Below, in pieces: positions 42,378 to 51,095 of a stretch of 64,000 nt of DNA. This DNA is from Pseudobutyrivibrio xylanivorans (GTDB lineage Bacteria > Bacillota > Clostridia > Lachnospirales > Lachnospiraceae), in the NCBI RefSeq assembly GCF_008935055.1, contig NZ_CP043028.1, positions 819,501 through 883,500 on the forward strand, read 5' to 3'. The translations under genes were made by a program, and so were the position numbers. Under the pieces are notes generated by a model that saw nothing but the letters and a program-made list of their open reading frames with translations, was not told where the DNA came from and made no database searches. The stretch's first letter is position 1. Each line of letters begins with the position of its first letter.

Positions 42378-43526
42378 TTATTGATATATAGACCTATCTG
42401 CAGCGAGATATTTATCATTCTCTTTCAAATCCCTTGCAGTTGGATTTATTAACAACACATAGCTAATCCTATTGTTTTGCGAATCCATAAGGGCATATTC
42501 AAATACTTTATTTGTGCTTCCTGATGGATCTTCATAATTAGTGACTTCTTCGCCATCAAATAAAACATATGCTGGATATTCATAAGTGTCAGCATCAAAG
42601 GTCGTGTAACTTATTTCTTCATCCTTAAGTCGAGCCTCTTCTTCTTTATAATCAACTTCTGAATACTCTGCTTCCAAAGTTACATATCCGCTATCATCAT
42701 CTCTACTATATTTGAAATATCCATCCTTCACACTGCTAATATCCTTTGGGAATACAAGTAATCCTGATATTCCAGCAAAGGCATTTTCCAATTCCACCTT
42801 GTTGTAAGATTTTAGTCCGTAGCTTATGCTATGCCCCTTATACATTGGTGGCTGATATATATTATAGGCAGTAGATCTTTCATCAAGATAATTACTATAT
42901 CCACCATTCTCTAATGTCAGACTTTCCTCATAATCTGTAGGAAGGTATTCCTTAGGAATCTTTTTTAAGCTTTTCTCAGAGGTTTTGAATGCTACATAAA
43001 TATAAGCGATGCTATTATCTCCTAAATCCATGGCATACTCATAAGAAAAATCATTATGGTCAATTGCTATATAGACTGGATGAGCAAATCTATCCGAATT
43101 GTCATAAATCAATTTTTTTGCTCTATCGTCATATTGTGTATACGTCTGTGACGATTGGGAAAGTCTATCGATTTCGTTTTGGTAATCATCATCGCTGTAC
43201 TGACACTTGAGATACACCTCATAGGTGGGGTCATCCCAGGTATCCTGATATGAATTATAAAATTCTGGCTTCTCGTCCTGCTCAAATGCACTTTCTGGCA
43301 CCTTCTTTGGGAAAGTCAAAAACTCAGTCCTGGCTTTTCCATATTCACGAGTCATATTTTCCTTCATTGTCTGCTCGTATTTTTCTATACCCTTTGTAAC
43401 CTTAGGAGGGCCTCCAAAGAAAAATACTAATATTAATATATAAATGGCTGCAATTACAGTAATCAATCCTATTACTAGCCCAGCTATAATTCCTATTGCA
43501 ATCTTAAAACCTTTTTTCTCTAACAT
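42378..43526 (-). CDS. Membrane-anchored extracytoplasmic protein of the sigma/anti-sigma operon
   Basis: 382 aa. Residues about 8-38 form a membrane segment (IAIGIIAGLVIGLITVIAAI), followed by a hydrophilic outer part with two similar halves, each with a Tyr/Asp-rich stretch (PTYEVYLKCQYSDDDYQNEI; YVTLEAEYSEVDYKEEEARL) and RAKKLIYD- or TYEYPAYVLFD-like partners. This suggests an internal duplication. I do not recognise the family. Last gene after the ECF sigma factor and the two anti-sigma-like proteins, so likely part of an envelope-stress circuit. Confidence 0.65.
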   Translation of the reverse strand: MLEKKGFKIAIGIIAGLVIGLITVIAAIYILILVFFFGGPPKVTKGIEKYEQTMKENMTREYGKARTEFLTFPKKVPESAFEQDEKPEFYNSYQDTWDDPTYEVYLKCQYSDDDYQNEIDRLSQSSQTYTQYDDRAKKLIYDNSDRFAHPVYIAIDHNDFSYEYAMDLGDNSIAYIYVAFKTSEKSLKKIPKEYLPTDYEESLTLENGGYSNYLDERSTAYNIYQPPMYKGHSISYGLKSYNKVELENAFAGISGLLVFPKDISSVKDGYFKYSRDDDSGYVTLEAEYSEVDYKEEEARLKDEEISYTTFDADTYEYPAYVLFDGEEVTNYEDPSGSTNKVFEYALMDSQNNRISYVLLINPTARDLKENDKYLAADRSIYQ

Positions 43527-43541
43527 ATCTTTCTCCTGTCT

Positions 43542-43850
43542 CTATTCAGAAAGTACCATGAGATACACTATTAAAGCGGCGAATGCTCCTATAGGTATCA
43601 ACGCACCTATCATCATTCCGATGAGGTAGTATTTTCTTCTTTGCAATACTGCTATAAATTTGCGTCCTCTACTTTTCTGCTCTAGTTCATTTATTTCGAT
43701 TTCCTGCTCTAGCTGCGTTAGCTTACCTTTACAGTGGTTACAAGATTCAAGATGGTTTTCTACCATGAGCTTCACCGAATCAGTTAACACCTCATCCCTG
43801 TATGATGGCAGCAAATCTTCTATTATTTCGCATGATATTTTTTCCATCAA
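43542..43850 (-). CDS. Anti-sigma-like zinc-finger membrane protein (second copy)
   Basis: 102 aa. N-terminal ZAS-like motif HLESCNHCKGKL (HxxxCxxC, about residues 33-41) preceded by IIEDLLPSYRDEVLTDSV, and one membrane segment at about 75-98. Zinc-finger anti-sigma proteins of this form hold ECF factors. Its start overlaps the stop of the previous gene (ATGA), giving tandem anti-sigma-like genes. Confidence 0.8.
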   Translation of the reverse strand: MMEKISCEIIEDLLPSYRDEVLTDSVKLMVENHLESCNHCKGKLTQLEQEIEINELEQKSRGRKFIAVLQRRKYYLIGMMIGALIPIGAFAALIVYLMVLSE

Positions 43851-44146
43851 AATACTCCATTCATCAAGATGTAATTTATTATCACTATAAGTACTATCAC
43901 AAAAACAAGGTACCCCAGCACTACTAAGAGTATTTTAAGAAGTGAAGGGATTTTAAATTTCTTCTTTCTCTTTTCTGGCTTTGACAGCTCCATATCTGCC
44001 GTCATGGCTTCATAGATGTCCCTGCAATCCTGGCAGGTTTTTATATGCTCTTCTATGAATTCCTTCGTTGCCTCACTTGCTTTTCCATCGATATAAATAG
44101 GAAGAAGATCTGCTACTAAATCGCATTCAAATTTACTCATATTCAC
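43847..44146 (-). CDS. Anti-sigma-like zinc-finger membrane protein (first copy)
   Basis: 99 aa, zf-HC2 type: CDLVADLLPIYIDGKASEAT then HIKTCQDCRDIY (HxxxCxxC, about residues 34-41) and one membrane segment at about 70-92. It overlaps the sigma factor gene by 14 bases. Both this protein and the next resemble each other, consistent with a duplication. Confidence 0.83.
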   Translation of the reverse strand: MNMSKFECDLVADLLPIYIDGKASEATKEFIEEHIKTCQDCRDIYEAMTADMELSKPEKRKKKFKIPSLLKILLVVLGYLVFVIVLIVIINYILMNGVF

Positions 44147-44624
44147 ACATCTCCTTTCCTATTTTCGCCTTGCCTCGATAGAATGTTACCCTGGCCCAGT
44201 TTTCAGTCTTGCCTTTTAATTCTCCTATTTCTTTGAATGAAAGCTCACCCTTTAACCTGTAGAGCATCACATCTTTTGTAGTGCTATCTAGCTTTTCGAT
44301 AGCCGCGTACAGAGCCTTGTTTGTTTCATTTTTGATGTACATCTCTTCAACCAGCTCACCAGTGGATATCTCCATGGCTTCTTCAATTGGAATCTGATTG
44401 AATTTATTATTCTTTTCAAGATATTGCCAGAAGGTGTATTTTGCTATCTGGCATAGCCAGGTGGAGACTTTTGAATCACCTCTGAATGTATCGCTTCGCC
44501 TGATTGCACGAAGGAAAGTCTCCTGAGTTAGGTCCTCTGCCAAGTCCCTATCTCCATTGGTGAGTGTCCGAAGAAAGCCCTGCACAAGCTGATAGTATTC
44601 TTCGCACATTTTCTTGATGTTCAA
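44133..44624 (-). CDS. ECF-type RNA polymerase sigma factor
   Basis: 163 aa. Sigma region 2 (about 10-75: DLAEDLTQETFLRAIR, then KVSTWLCQIAKYTFWQYLEK) and region 4 (about 100-158: SFKEIGELKGKTENWARVTF). No extra domains. It is the first gene of a four-gene operon with two zinc-finger anti-sigma-like proteins and a membrane protein, a usual arrangement for envelope or antimicrobial stress. An ECF-like promoter lies upstream, suggesting self-activation. Confidence 0.92.
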   Translation of the reverse strand: MNIKKMCEEYYQLVQGFLRTLTNGDRDLAEDLTQETFLRAIRRSDTFRGDSKVSTWLCQIAKYTFWQYLEKNNKFNQIPIEEAMEISTGELVEEMYIKNETNKALYAAIEKLDSTTKDVMLYRLKGELSFKEIGELKGKTENWARVTFYRGKAKIGKEMCEYE

Positions 44625-44654
44625 GCTTTCTTCCTCCCTTTTTATTTGCTTTCA

Positions 44655-44688
44655 CTACATTAGTCCGATTATGTAGATTTTCGTTACA
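44655..44688 (-). promoter_or_regulatory. ECF-like promoter and dyad before the sigma factor gene
   Basis: On the minus strand TGTAAC (44688-44683) is followed 15 bases later by CGGACTA (44667-44661), similar to ECF -35/-10 elements (the -35 carries the AAC core). CTACAT and ATGTAG (44655-44676) flank the -10 as a dyad. Confidence 0.45.
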
Positions 44689-44765
44689 AACTTTTTTACC
44701 AAGAATAGAAGTTTCTGTCAAACTTGTCTATATCATGTTATATAAAGAAGTTTGTATTCTAAAAA

Positions 44766-44793
44766 AGAGCCGACAGTTCAATTTGTCGGCTCT
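44766..44793 (-). terminator. Terminator after the nitroreductase gene
   Basis: Perfect 10-bp stem AGAGCCGACA / TGTCGGCTCT, then TTTTTTAG on the minus strand. Confidence 0.92.
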
Positions 44794-44823
44794 TACTAAT
44801 TATCTACTATTAAGATTATATTC

Positions 44824-45633
44824 TTACCATACGTAGCTTGCTATGTATTCAGTTTTCTCTGGAGTTGCAATACCAGGGTCTGCCTGCTTAAATGTAAGCT
44901 TTTTGCCCTCCTCGCGACACTGGTTTTCAAAATGATAAAGAGCAATTCCAAGGTCTACCTTCTGCAAATCATAAGTTCCATTATCGTAGCCCTTATCCTT
45001 TTTCTCATAGAAATGAACTCCATTATCAGTAACAACTACTCTCCATGGCTGCTTGTTTACAGCTGATGGCGCAAGACGAACTGCTTCGAGAGCTGTCTTT
45101 ATTCCAAGCTCTTCTGCTTTATCTTCTGTAAGTTGTGTCTCAAAACTATTTGCAAAAAATAATTCAGAAAAATCATATCTGCTATCAGCCTTAACGCCTT
45201 TTCGCATAAGAACTTCCTTAACACCCATTTTATCTGCGGCGTATCCTATAGGACTCATGCATGGCATAATTTCATCATCCTTAAGATTAATGGCCTTCTC
45301 AAACTTATCCCTTGATAATGTGCCACCGATCCAAACTGTGCCAAGACCTTTGCTTACTGCATACATTAAGAGCTCTTCAAAGCTATATCCATATGCCACA
45401 TCAGCGTTTGCTCCCTTCTTCACTTTAGCAGCGATATATTCCTTTTCACCAGATAGAACTGGGCTTGATAGTCCATGCTCATCCTTTTTTAAAAATACGA
45501 ATTCCACAGGAATATTGTAAGGATTTACAATGCTTTCTGCGTATTCCTTTAAATCATCTATTACTTCGTTGCCTATACCATTGCCGTCAAAGGTTCTTAC
45601 ACTTCGTCTGTTTTTTACGTCATTAATAAACAT
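44824..45633 (-). CDS. Nitroreductase family protein, TM1586-like
   Basis: 269 aa FMN-fold protein, long enough to contain two nitroreductase-like halves. RRSVRTFD at the N-terminus and APSAVNKQPWRVVV later are the FMN-binding signature; GTVWIGGTLSRDKFE lies between. Substrates are unknown; quinones or nitro compounds are likely. Divergent from a GNAT gene, with its own terminator. Confidence 0.87.
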   Translation of the reverse strand: MFINDVKNRRSVRTFDGNGIGNEVIDDLKEYAESIVNPYNIPVEFVFLKKDEHGLSSPVLSGEKEYIAAKVKKGANADVAYGYSFEELLMYAVSKGLGTVWIGGTLSRDKFEKAINLKDDEIMPCMSPIGYAADKMGVKEVLMRKGVKADSRYDFSELFFANSFETQLTEDKAEELGIKTALEAVRLAPSAVNKQPWRVVVTDNGVHFYEKKDKGYDNGTYDLQKVDLGIALYHFENQCREEGKKLTFKQADPGIATPEKTEYIASYVW

Positions 45634-45753
45634 ATTTCATTACCTCCGATTTAATTTAATATTACACTATTCGATTGCGCTAAATCTATTATAAATTTTA
45701 CTGATAACAAATTATTATGATATAATCTGGAAAATGCATTCTGGAGGGGCAAA

Positions 45754-46224
45754 ATGAATATTCGAAGAGCTAGTGAAAACGATATCGACAGCTTGATTAA
45801 GCTATTACAGGAAGTGTTGGAAATACATGCCAATATCAGGCCTGATATTTTCATCTCCGGTACTACTAAATATACTCGCGAGGAATTATTACAAAAGATA
45901 GCCAATGATGAAGAACCAATCTATGTTGCAGTTAACGAGAATGATGACGTAATGGGTTACGCATTTTGTGCCCTCAGAAATCAGCCTTTCTCCACTAACA
46001 TGGTTCCTTTCAAATCACTTTATATCGATGATCTATGTGTTGATAGCAACTACCGTGGTCAGCATATTGGCGAGCAGCTTTTTGAATATGTTAAAGCTGA
46101 GGCCAAGCGCCTAGGCTGTTACGAAATCACTCTTGCTGTGTGGGCAGGAAATGATGGCGCCGAGAAATTCTATGAAAAAATAGGAATGAAAACCAAGGAA
46201 CGTATTATGGAATATATTTTATAA
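45754..46224 (+). CDS. GNAT family N-acetyltransferase
   Basis: 156 aa. Acetyl-CoA motif LYIDDLCVDSNYRGQHIGEQ (about residues 90-109), then EITLAVWAGNDGAEKFYEKIGMK. Resembles general GNAT regulators of amine substrates; substrate unknown. A GAGGGG box is four bases before the ATG and an extended -10 TGATATAAT lies at about 45718. Its 3' end meets the queT pseudogene from the other strand. Confidence 0.88.
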   Translation: MNIRRASENDIDSLIKLLQEVLEIHANIRPDIFISGTTKYTREELLQKIANDEEPIYVAVNENDDVMGYAFCALRNQPFSTNMVPFKSLYIDDLCVDSNYRGQHIGEQLFEYVKAEAKRLGCYEITLAVWAGNDGAEKFYEKIGMKTKERIMEYIL

Positions 46225-46430
46225 ATAAAGGGTACAAATAATCCTGGGATGGCTGCTGGTGTAAATACTGGAAGAATGCAAAGTGCCTCGGAAAATCTAA
46301 CCTAAATGGCGCCATTTGCAAGACCTAGCACATTTGCTACCCATGTAAGTACCACATAAAGAGCGGCTATCATAGCACCCTGTGTAATCATAAGAATACT
46401 CTCACGTGTTGTTCTTTTGTTATTACTCAT
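46225..46430 (-). pseudogene. queT: queT-like ECF transporter substrate-binding subunit, broken
   Basis: An ATG at 46430 with GGAG seven bases upstream begins a frame with TQGAMIAALYVVLTW, then TAG at 46304-46302 (codon 43) where QueT proteins typically read Gln. Beyond the stop the same frame continues VRFSEALCILPVFTPAAIPG, the QueT core, then diverges at about 46240 and runs into the GNAT gene. So a nonsense change and a 3' deletion have removed the gene, a predicted queuosine-precursor importer. Confidence 0.75.
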
Positions 46431-46440
46431 TTTATTACTC

Positions 46441-46520
46441 CAATCCTCTAAGGGGTGAAATTCCTCTTTCCCATATATATGATGATGTTTAGAACATCTT
46501 AGGTTTTCACACCCATTTTT
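46441..46520 (-). promoter_or_regulatory. Possible pseudoknot leader (riboswitch candidate) of the queT remnant
   Basis: On the minus strand GGGTGTGAAA (46514-46505) can pair with TTTCACCCC (46460-46452), CTAAG (within 46503-46498) with CTTAG (46452-46448), and a GATGTT-CTA-AACATC hairpin lies between. The first two cross, as in an H-type pseudoknot, close to the SD. preQ1-II and preQ1-III riboswitches in front of queT genes have such a form, but I cannot match their consensus. Confidence 0.4.
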
Positions 46521-46699
46521 TGCTACGGTAAGACTATCACTTTGATTTTATTATTACAATCCTTTCATTCTATTGTGAATATTGCATAGTTTGATATGCG
46601 TTATTTTGTATAGTTTGTCGTTCTCATCAATAGAACTTTTGAAAAATCGTGGTATTCTATAACTGTTGATTGATATTTAGTATTTTAGGAGGTTTTATC

Positions 46700-46786
46700 A
46701 TGAACATTTTCAAAGAGTTATTTGATAGTGAAAACGGAACTGTTATGACATTCATTGATTATTTAAAGAGCGGTTATATCGACTAA
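46700..46786 (+). CDS. Very small ORF (28 codons), unknown
   Basis: ATG 46700 is preceded by AGGAGG eight to nine bases upstream; the frame reads MNIFKELFDSENG then VMTFIDYLKSGYID and stops at 46784-46786. A strong terminator follows within 20 bases, so it forms a complete mini-gene. Acidic, aromatic; no membrane segment. No family recognised. Could be a leader peptide or a small effector. Confidence 0.5.
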   Translation: MNIFKELFDSENGTVMTFIDYLKSGYID

Positions 46787-46801
46787 TTACTATAAAAAAT
46801 A

Positions 46802-46836
46802 GGCAGCTACATCAAATTGATGTAGCTGCTTTTTTG
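46802..46836. terminator. Bidirectional terminator between the small ORF and pepF
   Basis: GCAGCTACATC / GATGTAGCTGC perfect 11-bp stem with a short loop; TTTTTTG follows on the plus strand and the minus-strand side ends in CCTATTTT. Confidence 0.9.
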
Positions 46837-48645
46837 TTATGCAAGTTCTTTATTTAATTCTTCAATCTCATCAATGATTCCACCAATGTAATCGATAGTA
46901 TCAAGAAGTGCTGCATCTGTGGTTACGTCCACACCTGCCATCTTTGCAAAATCTACCGGTGCAACGGTACCGCCTGCTGCAAGAGTCTTTTTCCAGTCAT
47001 CGACAGCTGGCTGTCCTTCCTTGCGAATTCGCTTCATAACCTGAGTTGCTATTGTAAGGCTGGCACTGTAGCTATATGAATAAAGCCCCATATAGTAATG
47101 TGGCTGACGCATCCATGTAAGCTCACAACCTTCTGTAAGCTCTACCTCATCGCCCCAGAATTTCTTTAGGACGTTTTTGTAGATTTCATTCAATGTCTCT
47201 GCTGGCACTGCTTCGCCCTTATCTACAAGCTTGTAAACCTCTCGCTGATAAGCTGCCTCCAAAAGATGAGTTACAAAATTGTGGTAATAAGTATTTGAAA
47301 TCTGCGATGCAAGAACCCATCTTCTAAATCTCTTGTCATCACCACTCTTTTCCTTAAGGTACTCAGCCATAAGTAGCTCGTTGATAGTAGATGGCGCCTC
47401 CACAACATAGTTGGAAACCTCTACATCAAGAGCACTCTGTGCCTTTCCGCAAGCAGCAAAATGTCCTGCGTGTCCAAGCTCATGAGCAAGTGTGAATACA
47501 TCACTCATTCTATCATTCCAAGATAAAAGGATGTACGAACCCTTCTGATATGGGCTTGCGCAGAAACCACCTGTAGACTTACCAATATTCTGAGCAAAGT
47601 CTACCCATCTCTCCCTGTAGGCAGTCTCAAGCATTTCCTTGTATTCATCTCCCATAATTGAAAGGCCATCGATAATGTATTTCTTTGATTCCTCGATAGT
47701 AACATGTGGATCGTAATCTGGATCCATTGTGATTTTCAAATCAGCGTATGTCATCTTATCAAGACCGTGTGCTTCCTTAAGAAGCCTTGCGTACTTTCTC
47801 ATATGAGGTGCAAGCTTTTCCATAATAAGGTCAATCTGACGGTCATACATTTCACGAGTTACCTTCTGTTCAAAAAGGAGGCTGTCGATTACACTATCGT
47901 ATTTACGTAATTCAGAAATAGTTTTTTCTGTGCGGACATGGCTGCCATATACTGTAGCTGTTGTGTACAGATACTCACGGATTTTCTTAGAGAAAGCATC
48001 AAAAGCTGCCCTACGAATGTCTGTGTTTCTCTCATATTCGTAATTGTCCTCAAATAAAGAATATCCTAATGGATGCTTCTCTCCGTTCACCTCAAAATCT
48101 GGGAACTGAATATCAGCAAGCTTACTTGTTTCGTAGATTGTATATGGAGCGCGAATAGTCTCTGTAAGTGCTGCAAGTGCTGCTTCAGTTTCAGGTGTAA
48201 GTCGATGTGGACGCTGACGTTCAACATCCTCCAAATAATGCTTACCTTCTGTTGCAGTCTTAATAGCTTCTTCAATGACATCCTTTGGTGCCACGGCAAG
48301 CTCACTATCAATAAATGATACAGTGCTGAGCGCTTTCGAAAACTCGCTCATAACGATTGCCTGTTCCTTTTGAGCCTCTCCATTTGTATAATCTACAGAT
48401 ACGTTGAGCTCAACATAATTAATTAAGTGGTCGGCCTCGATGTTCCACTCATTATATTTGTCCAGGCATCCATTTATCGCTTCTGGTGTAGTGAGCTTTC
48501 CCTTATAATCCTTCTCAATCTCTGCTGTCAAATTTTTAAAATCTTCAAGGGCCGCCATAAGCTCCTTTGATGATTTAAAAAGTCTTGATGTATCCCATGT
48601 TAATTCAACTGGAATTTCGCTTCTTTTTTTCAATGTCTCTGCCAT
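46837..48645 (-). CDS. pepF: Oligoendopeptidase F
   Basis: 602 aa M3B zinc metallopeptidase that cuts short peptides in the cytoplasm. The zinc site HELGH is in LAHELGHAGHF (about residue 385), with the downstream glutamate in EAPSTINELLMAEYL. Length is normal for PepF. Monocistronic, facing the small ORF with a shared terminator. Confidence 0.95.
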   Translation of the reverse strand: MAETLKKRSEIPVELTWDTSRLFKSSKELMAALEDFKNLTAEIEKDYKGKLTTPEAINGCLDKYNEWNIEADHLINYVELNVSVDYTNGEAQKEQAIVMSEFSKALSTVSFIDSELAVAPKDVIEEAIKTATEGKHYLEDVERQRPHRLTPETEAALAALTETIRAPYTIYETSKLADIQFPDFEVNGEKHPLGYSLFEDNYEYERNTDIRRAAFDAFSKKIREYLYTTATVYGSHVRTEKTISELRKYDSVIDSLLFEQKVTREMYDRQIDLIMEKLAPHMRKYARLLKEAHGLDKMTYADLKITMDPDYDPHVTIEESKKYIIDGLSIMGDEYKEMLETAYRERWVDFAQNIGKSTGGFCASPYQKGSYILLSWNDRMSDVFTLAHELGHAGHFAACGKAQSALDVEVSNYVVEAPSTINELLMAEYLKEKSGDDKRFRRWVLASQISNTYYHNFVTHLLEAAYQREVYKLVDKGEAVPAETLNEIYKNVLKKFWGDEVELTEGCELTWMRQPHYYMGLYSYSYSASLTIATQVMKRIRKEGQPAVDDWKKTLAAGGTVAPVDFAKMAGVDVTTDAALLDTIDYIGGIIDEIEELNKELA

Positions 48646-48749
48646 AATTATTCCCCTTTTATTATTGTTAATTCTAATTATTTCCTGAAATATATCTCTT
48701 TAATAATATTTTATTTGGCTTTTATTGTCAGTAATTTGCTGGCAAATTT

Positions 48750-50084
48750 TTAGTTATCGGTATTATAGATTTTTGCTACTTCCTTTCGGTTGCCTCCGAT
48801 AATTGTAATGGCTGCTATTAATGCAATCATATTTCCGCCAAGTACAATAAATCTTTCATCAATTCTTTGAGAAATCAGTCCCGCTGACATCTGGCCAATC
48901 AAAAGTCCTACCGTGGTAATAAGCTGAAAGGCGCCATTGTATCGGCCCTTCTTTTCATCCGGCACGTAGCCCTGTGTAGATGAAATCCTTATTGTATAGC
49001 TAGTAACACCGGAAATACCGGTGATGAAGCACACAACTGCAGCCAATCCAATAGGTAAGAACATGTAAGTTCCCTCACCAATAGCAATTATAATGTATAT
49101 GGTCAGCGCAAAAATGAATTTTAGCTTAGTTGGAATCTTAAACTTATAGTGAATTCCACCGCCTACTGCTCTACCTATAAAACTCATTCCGAAGACTAGC
49201 GCATAAATATACTCACCATTATGAAAGTTTTGTTTGTAATAAGGTAAACACAAAACATCCATCGCGCCACAGGCAAACATATTCAGGCCAAAATATGCTA
49301 CTACTGCTAACAATCCCGGCTCAGAAGCCATATATTTGATGCCTTCCTTTATATCTAAAAGCATCTGATTAAGCTTGCCTTCGGCCTTTGTGTCTTCAGC
49401 TTCGCGCTTTGAGATATATTCTTCTTCATGTTCAATTTGCATCTCAAATAAAGCTGCTATCGCAAAAGATACTGCGTTAATTATCATAAGTGGCCCGATT
49501 CCTACAAGATTGTAAACAAATGTAGATACCGGTACCATCACAACTGTCATTGTCTCAAGCATACTGGAAATTGAATATGCCTTTTGATAATTTCCCTCCG
49601 TAATCAGCAATGGATAAAAACTATCGTATGCTATGTAGTAGGTGCTCTGAATTACTCCCAGGAGCAATACTATCATTGCAAACATAGGGAAATTAAATAT
49701 CCCATTCAGAAGAGTAATCGCCATTATCAGATAGATTCCTGCACTTATGAAATCCAATGTATAAATCATTTTCTTTCTAGAAAATCTATCTAAGATTGCA
49801 CCTGAGATTATTGGTGTAATCAGTTGTGGCAATGTGTATAGCACCATGTAGATTGCATACAGCATAGATGAATTTGTATAGTCTAAAACCATCAAACTCA
49901 TTGCAAATCCCACTAAGGAATTACCAAGCATTGATATTACGCTGCCAATAGTTATGATAGTGAAATCTCTGGTCCATAATTTATTGGTAGAGCCTGCTGG
50001 ATTTGGCGGGTGTGTTGTATCTGTCTGGTCTTTTGATTTTTCCTGGGTTGTTTGGTCACTTGTTGTCATCATAATATCTGTCAT
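48750..50084 (-). CDS. MFS transporter
   Basis: 444 aa, about 12 membrane segments, with a long hydrophilic N-terminus (residues 1-35, Thr/Gln rich). Typical MFS loops are seen: SGAILDRFSRKKMIYT between helices 2 and 3 and a central loop of about 35 charged residues. Resembles macrolide or multidrug exporters; substrate unknown. ATG 50084 is used because GGAGG lies four bases upstream; a GTG at 50102 is possible. Upstream is the terminator of a tiny ORF. Confidence 0.88.
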   Translation of the reverse strand: MTDIMMTTSDQTTQEKSKDQTDTTHPPNPAGSTNKLWTRDFTIITIGSVISMLGNSLVGFAMSLMVLDYTNSSMLYAIYMVLYTLPQLITPIISGAILDRFSRKKMIYTLDFISAGIYLIMAITLLNGIFNFPMFAMIVLLLGVIQSTYYIAYDSFYPLLITEGNYQKAYSISSMLETMTVVMVPVSTFVYNLVGIGPLMIINAVSFAIAALFEMQIEHEEEYISKREAEDTKAEGKLNQMLLDIKEGIKYMASEPGLLAVVAYFGLNMFACGAMDVLCLPYYKQNFHNGEYIYALVFGMSFIGRAVGGGIHYKFKIPTKLKFIFALTIYIIIAIGEGTYMFLPIGLAAVVCFITGISGVTSYTIRISSTQGYVPDEKKGRYNGAFQLITTVGLLIGQMSAGLISQRIDERFIVLGGNMIALIAAITIIGGNRKEVAKIYNTDN

Positions 50085-50140
50085 ATGTCCTCCCATAAAC
50101 ACTCTTTTTGCACTTGAAAAATAGTTTGTTAAACAAAAAA

Positions 50141-50172
50141 ATCCCCTTGAAGTTTATTACCTCAAGGGGATG
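50141..50172 (-). terminator. Terminator after the 25-codon ORF
   Basis: 10-bp stem ATCCCCTTGA / TCAAGGGGAT, then TTTTTTTG on the minus strand. Confidence 0.9.
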
Positions 50173-50217
50173 CTATTTCGTATATGCGATAATTCTTATT
50201 AGACTTTTATGTCGCAA

Positions 50218-50295
50218 TTATCGGTGCAAAAAGAGCGCATCATTCTTAAAGTAATCAGTTACAATTTTTAATTCTCTGCCATAATTGTTCATCAT
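50218..50295 (-). CDS. Very small ORF (25 codons), unknown
   Basis: ATG at 50295, with a second ATG as codon 2, has AAAGGAGGG six bases upstream; it reads MMNNYGRELK then IVTDYFKNDALFLHR. A strong terminator follows within 50 bases. It is thus a stand-alone mini-gene like the one at 46700. The sequences do not align clearly with each other. Function unknown. Confidence 0.45.
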   Translation of the reverse strand: MMNNYGRELKIVTDYFKNDALFLHR

Positions 50296-50361
50296 GACAC
50301 GCCCTCCTTTCTTCACAATTTTTCTAGATTGTAGCATAGTCTTTTGTTGGTTGCAATTGTT

Positions 50362-50913
50362 TTATTTAAATTGCTTCATCATCCAGTAGGAATCTCTGTA
50401 GCTGCCATCCTTATACTTCATGTTATTTGGAAATGTTCCATATTTTTTAAACCCAAGTTTTTCATAAAGAGCCATGGCATTTGTATTTCCTTCAATCACT
50501 TCTAATTCTGCCTGCTCATAGTGAGCTTTACGTGCTATGTCTAACGCTGTCTCTAGCATCACTCTTCCAATACCACATCCACAATATTCTTGATACAAAG
50601 CTATTGCCACTCCACATCTGTGGCTAACTCTTTTATATGAGCCTACGCTTGCGATAGAACAATTGCCCACATGCTTTCCTTCTATTAAGCCAATCAACAT
50701 TATTTCCCGTTCAGAATCAAGTATTCCCTGTAAAAAGGCCTCCTCATTCTCAAGTGTAATACTGCACTCATCAGGTTCTCTAAGTAGAAATGGTGTTTCG
50801 GCATTTACAACCTTTAAATAATCTATAAGCGCTTGGGCATCCTTTGGCTCAGCTGCTCTCAGTGTAACAGTCCGCCCCATTTTATCTGTAAAAGTAATTG
50901 GCTCAATCTTCAT
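50362..50913 (-). CDS. GNAT family N-acetyltransferase
   Basis: 183 aa. Acetyl-CoA segment CGVAIALYQEYCGCGIGRVMLETALDIA (the GCGIG loop is at about residue 125), then LEVIEGNTNAMALYEKLGF, the typical close. Resembles RimI/ribosomal-protein or spermidine-type acetyltransferases; substrate unknown. ATG 50913 has AAAGGAGAGAG upstream; an earlier ATG lies outside it. Confidence 0.88.
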   Translation of the reverse strand: MKIEPITFTDKMGRTVTLRAAEPKDAQALIDYLKVVNAETPFLLREPDECSITLENEEAFLQGILDSEREIMLIGLIEGKHVGNCSIASVGSYKRVSHRCGVAIALYQEYCGCGIGRVMLETALDIARKAHYEQAELEVIEGNTNAMALYEKLGFKKYGTFPNNMKYKDGSYRDSYWMMKQFK

Positions 50914-51095
50914 TATCCTCTCTCCTTTGAGTGTGCATATTTTTCCATAAAATATACTAAAATGCATATTTGAAAGCAAGTATTATCGAGGTAATTTTAC
51001 TGGATGCAGGAAAGTTTCGGAGAGGGCAGTTTGTAGGATTTAGGTAAGTTTTTTGGAGTTGATTTTTTTAGGGACTTGGTAAGTTTGAAGGACTC

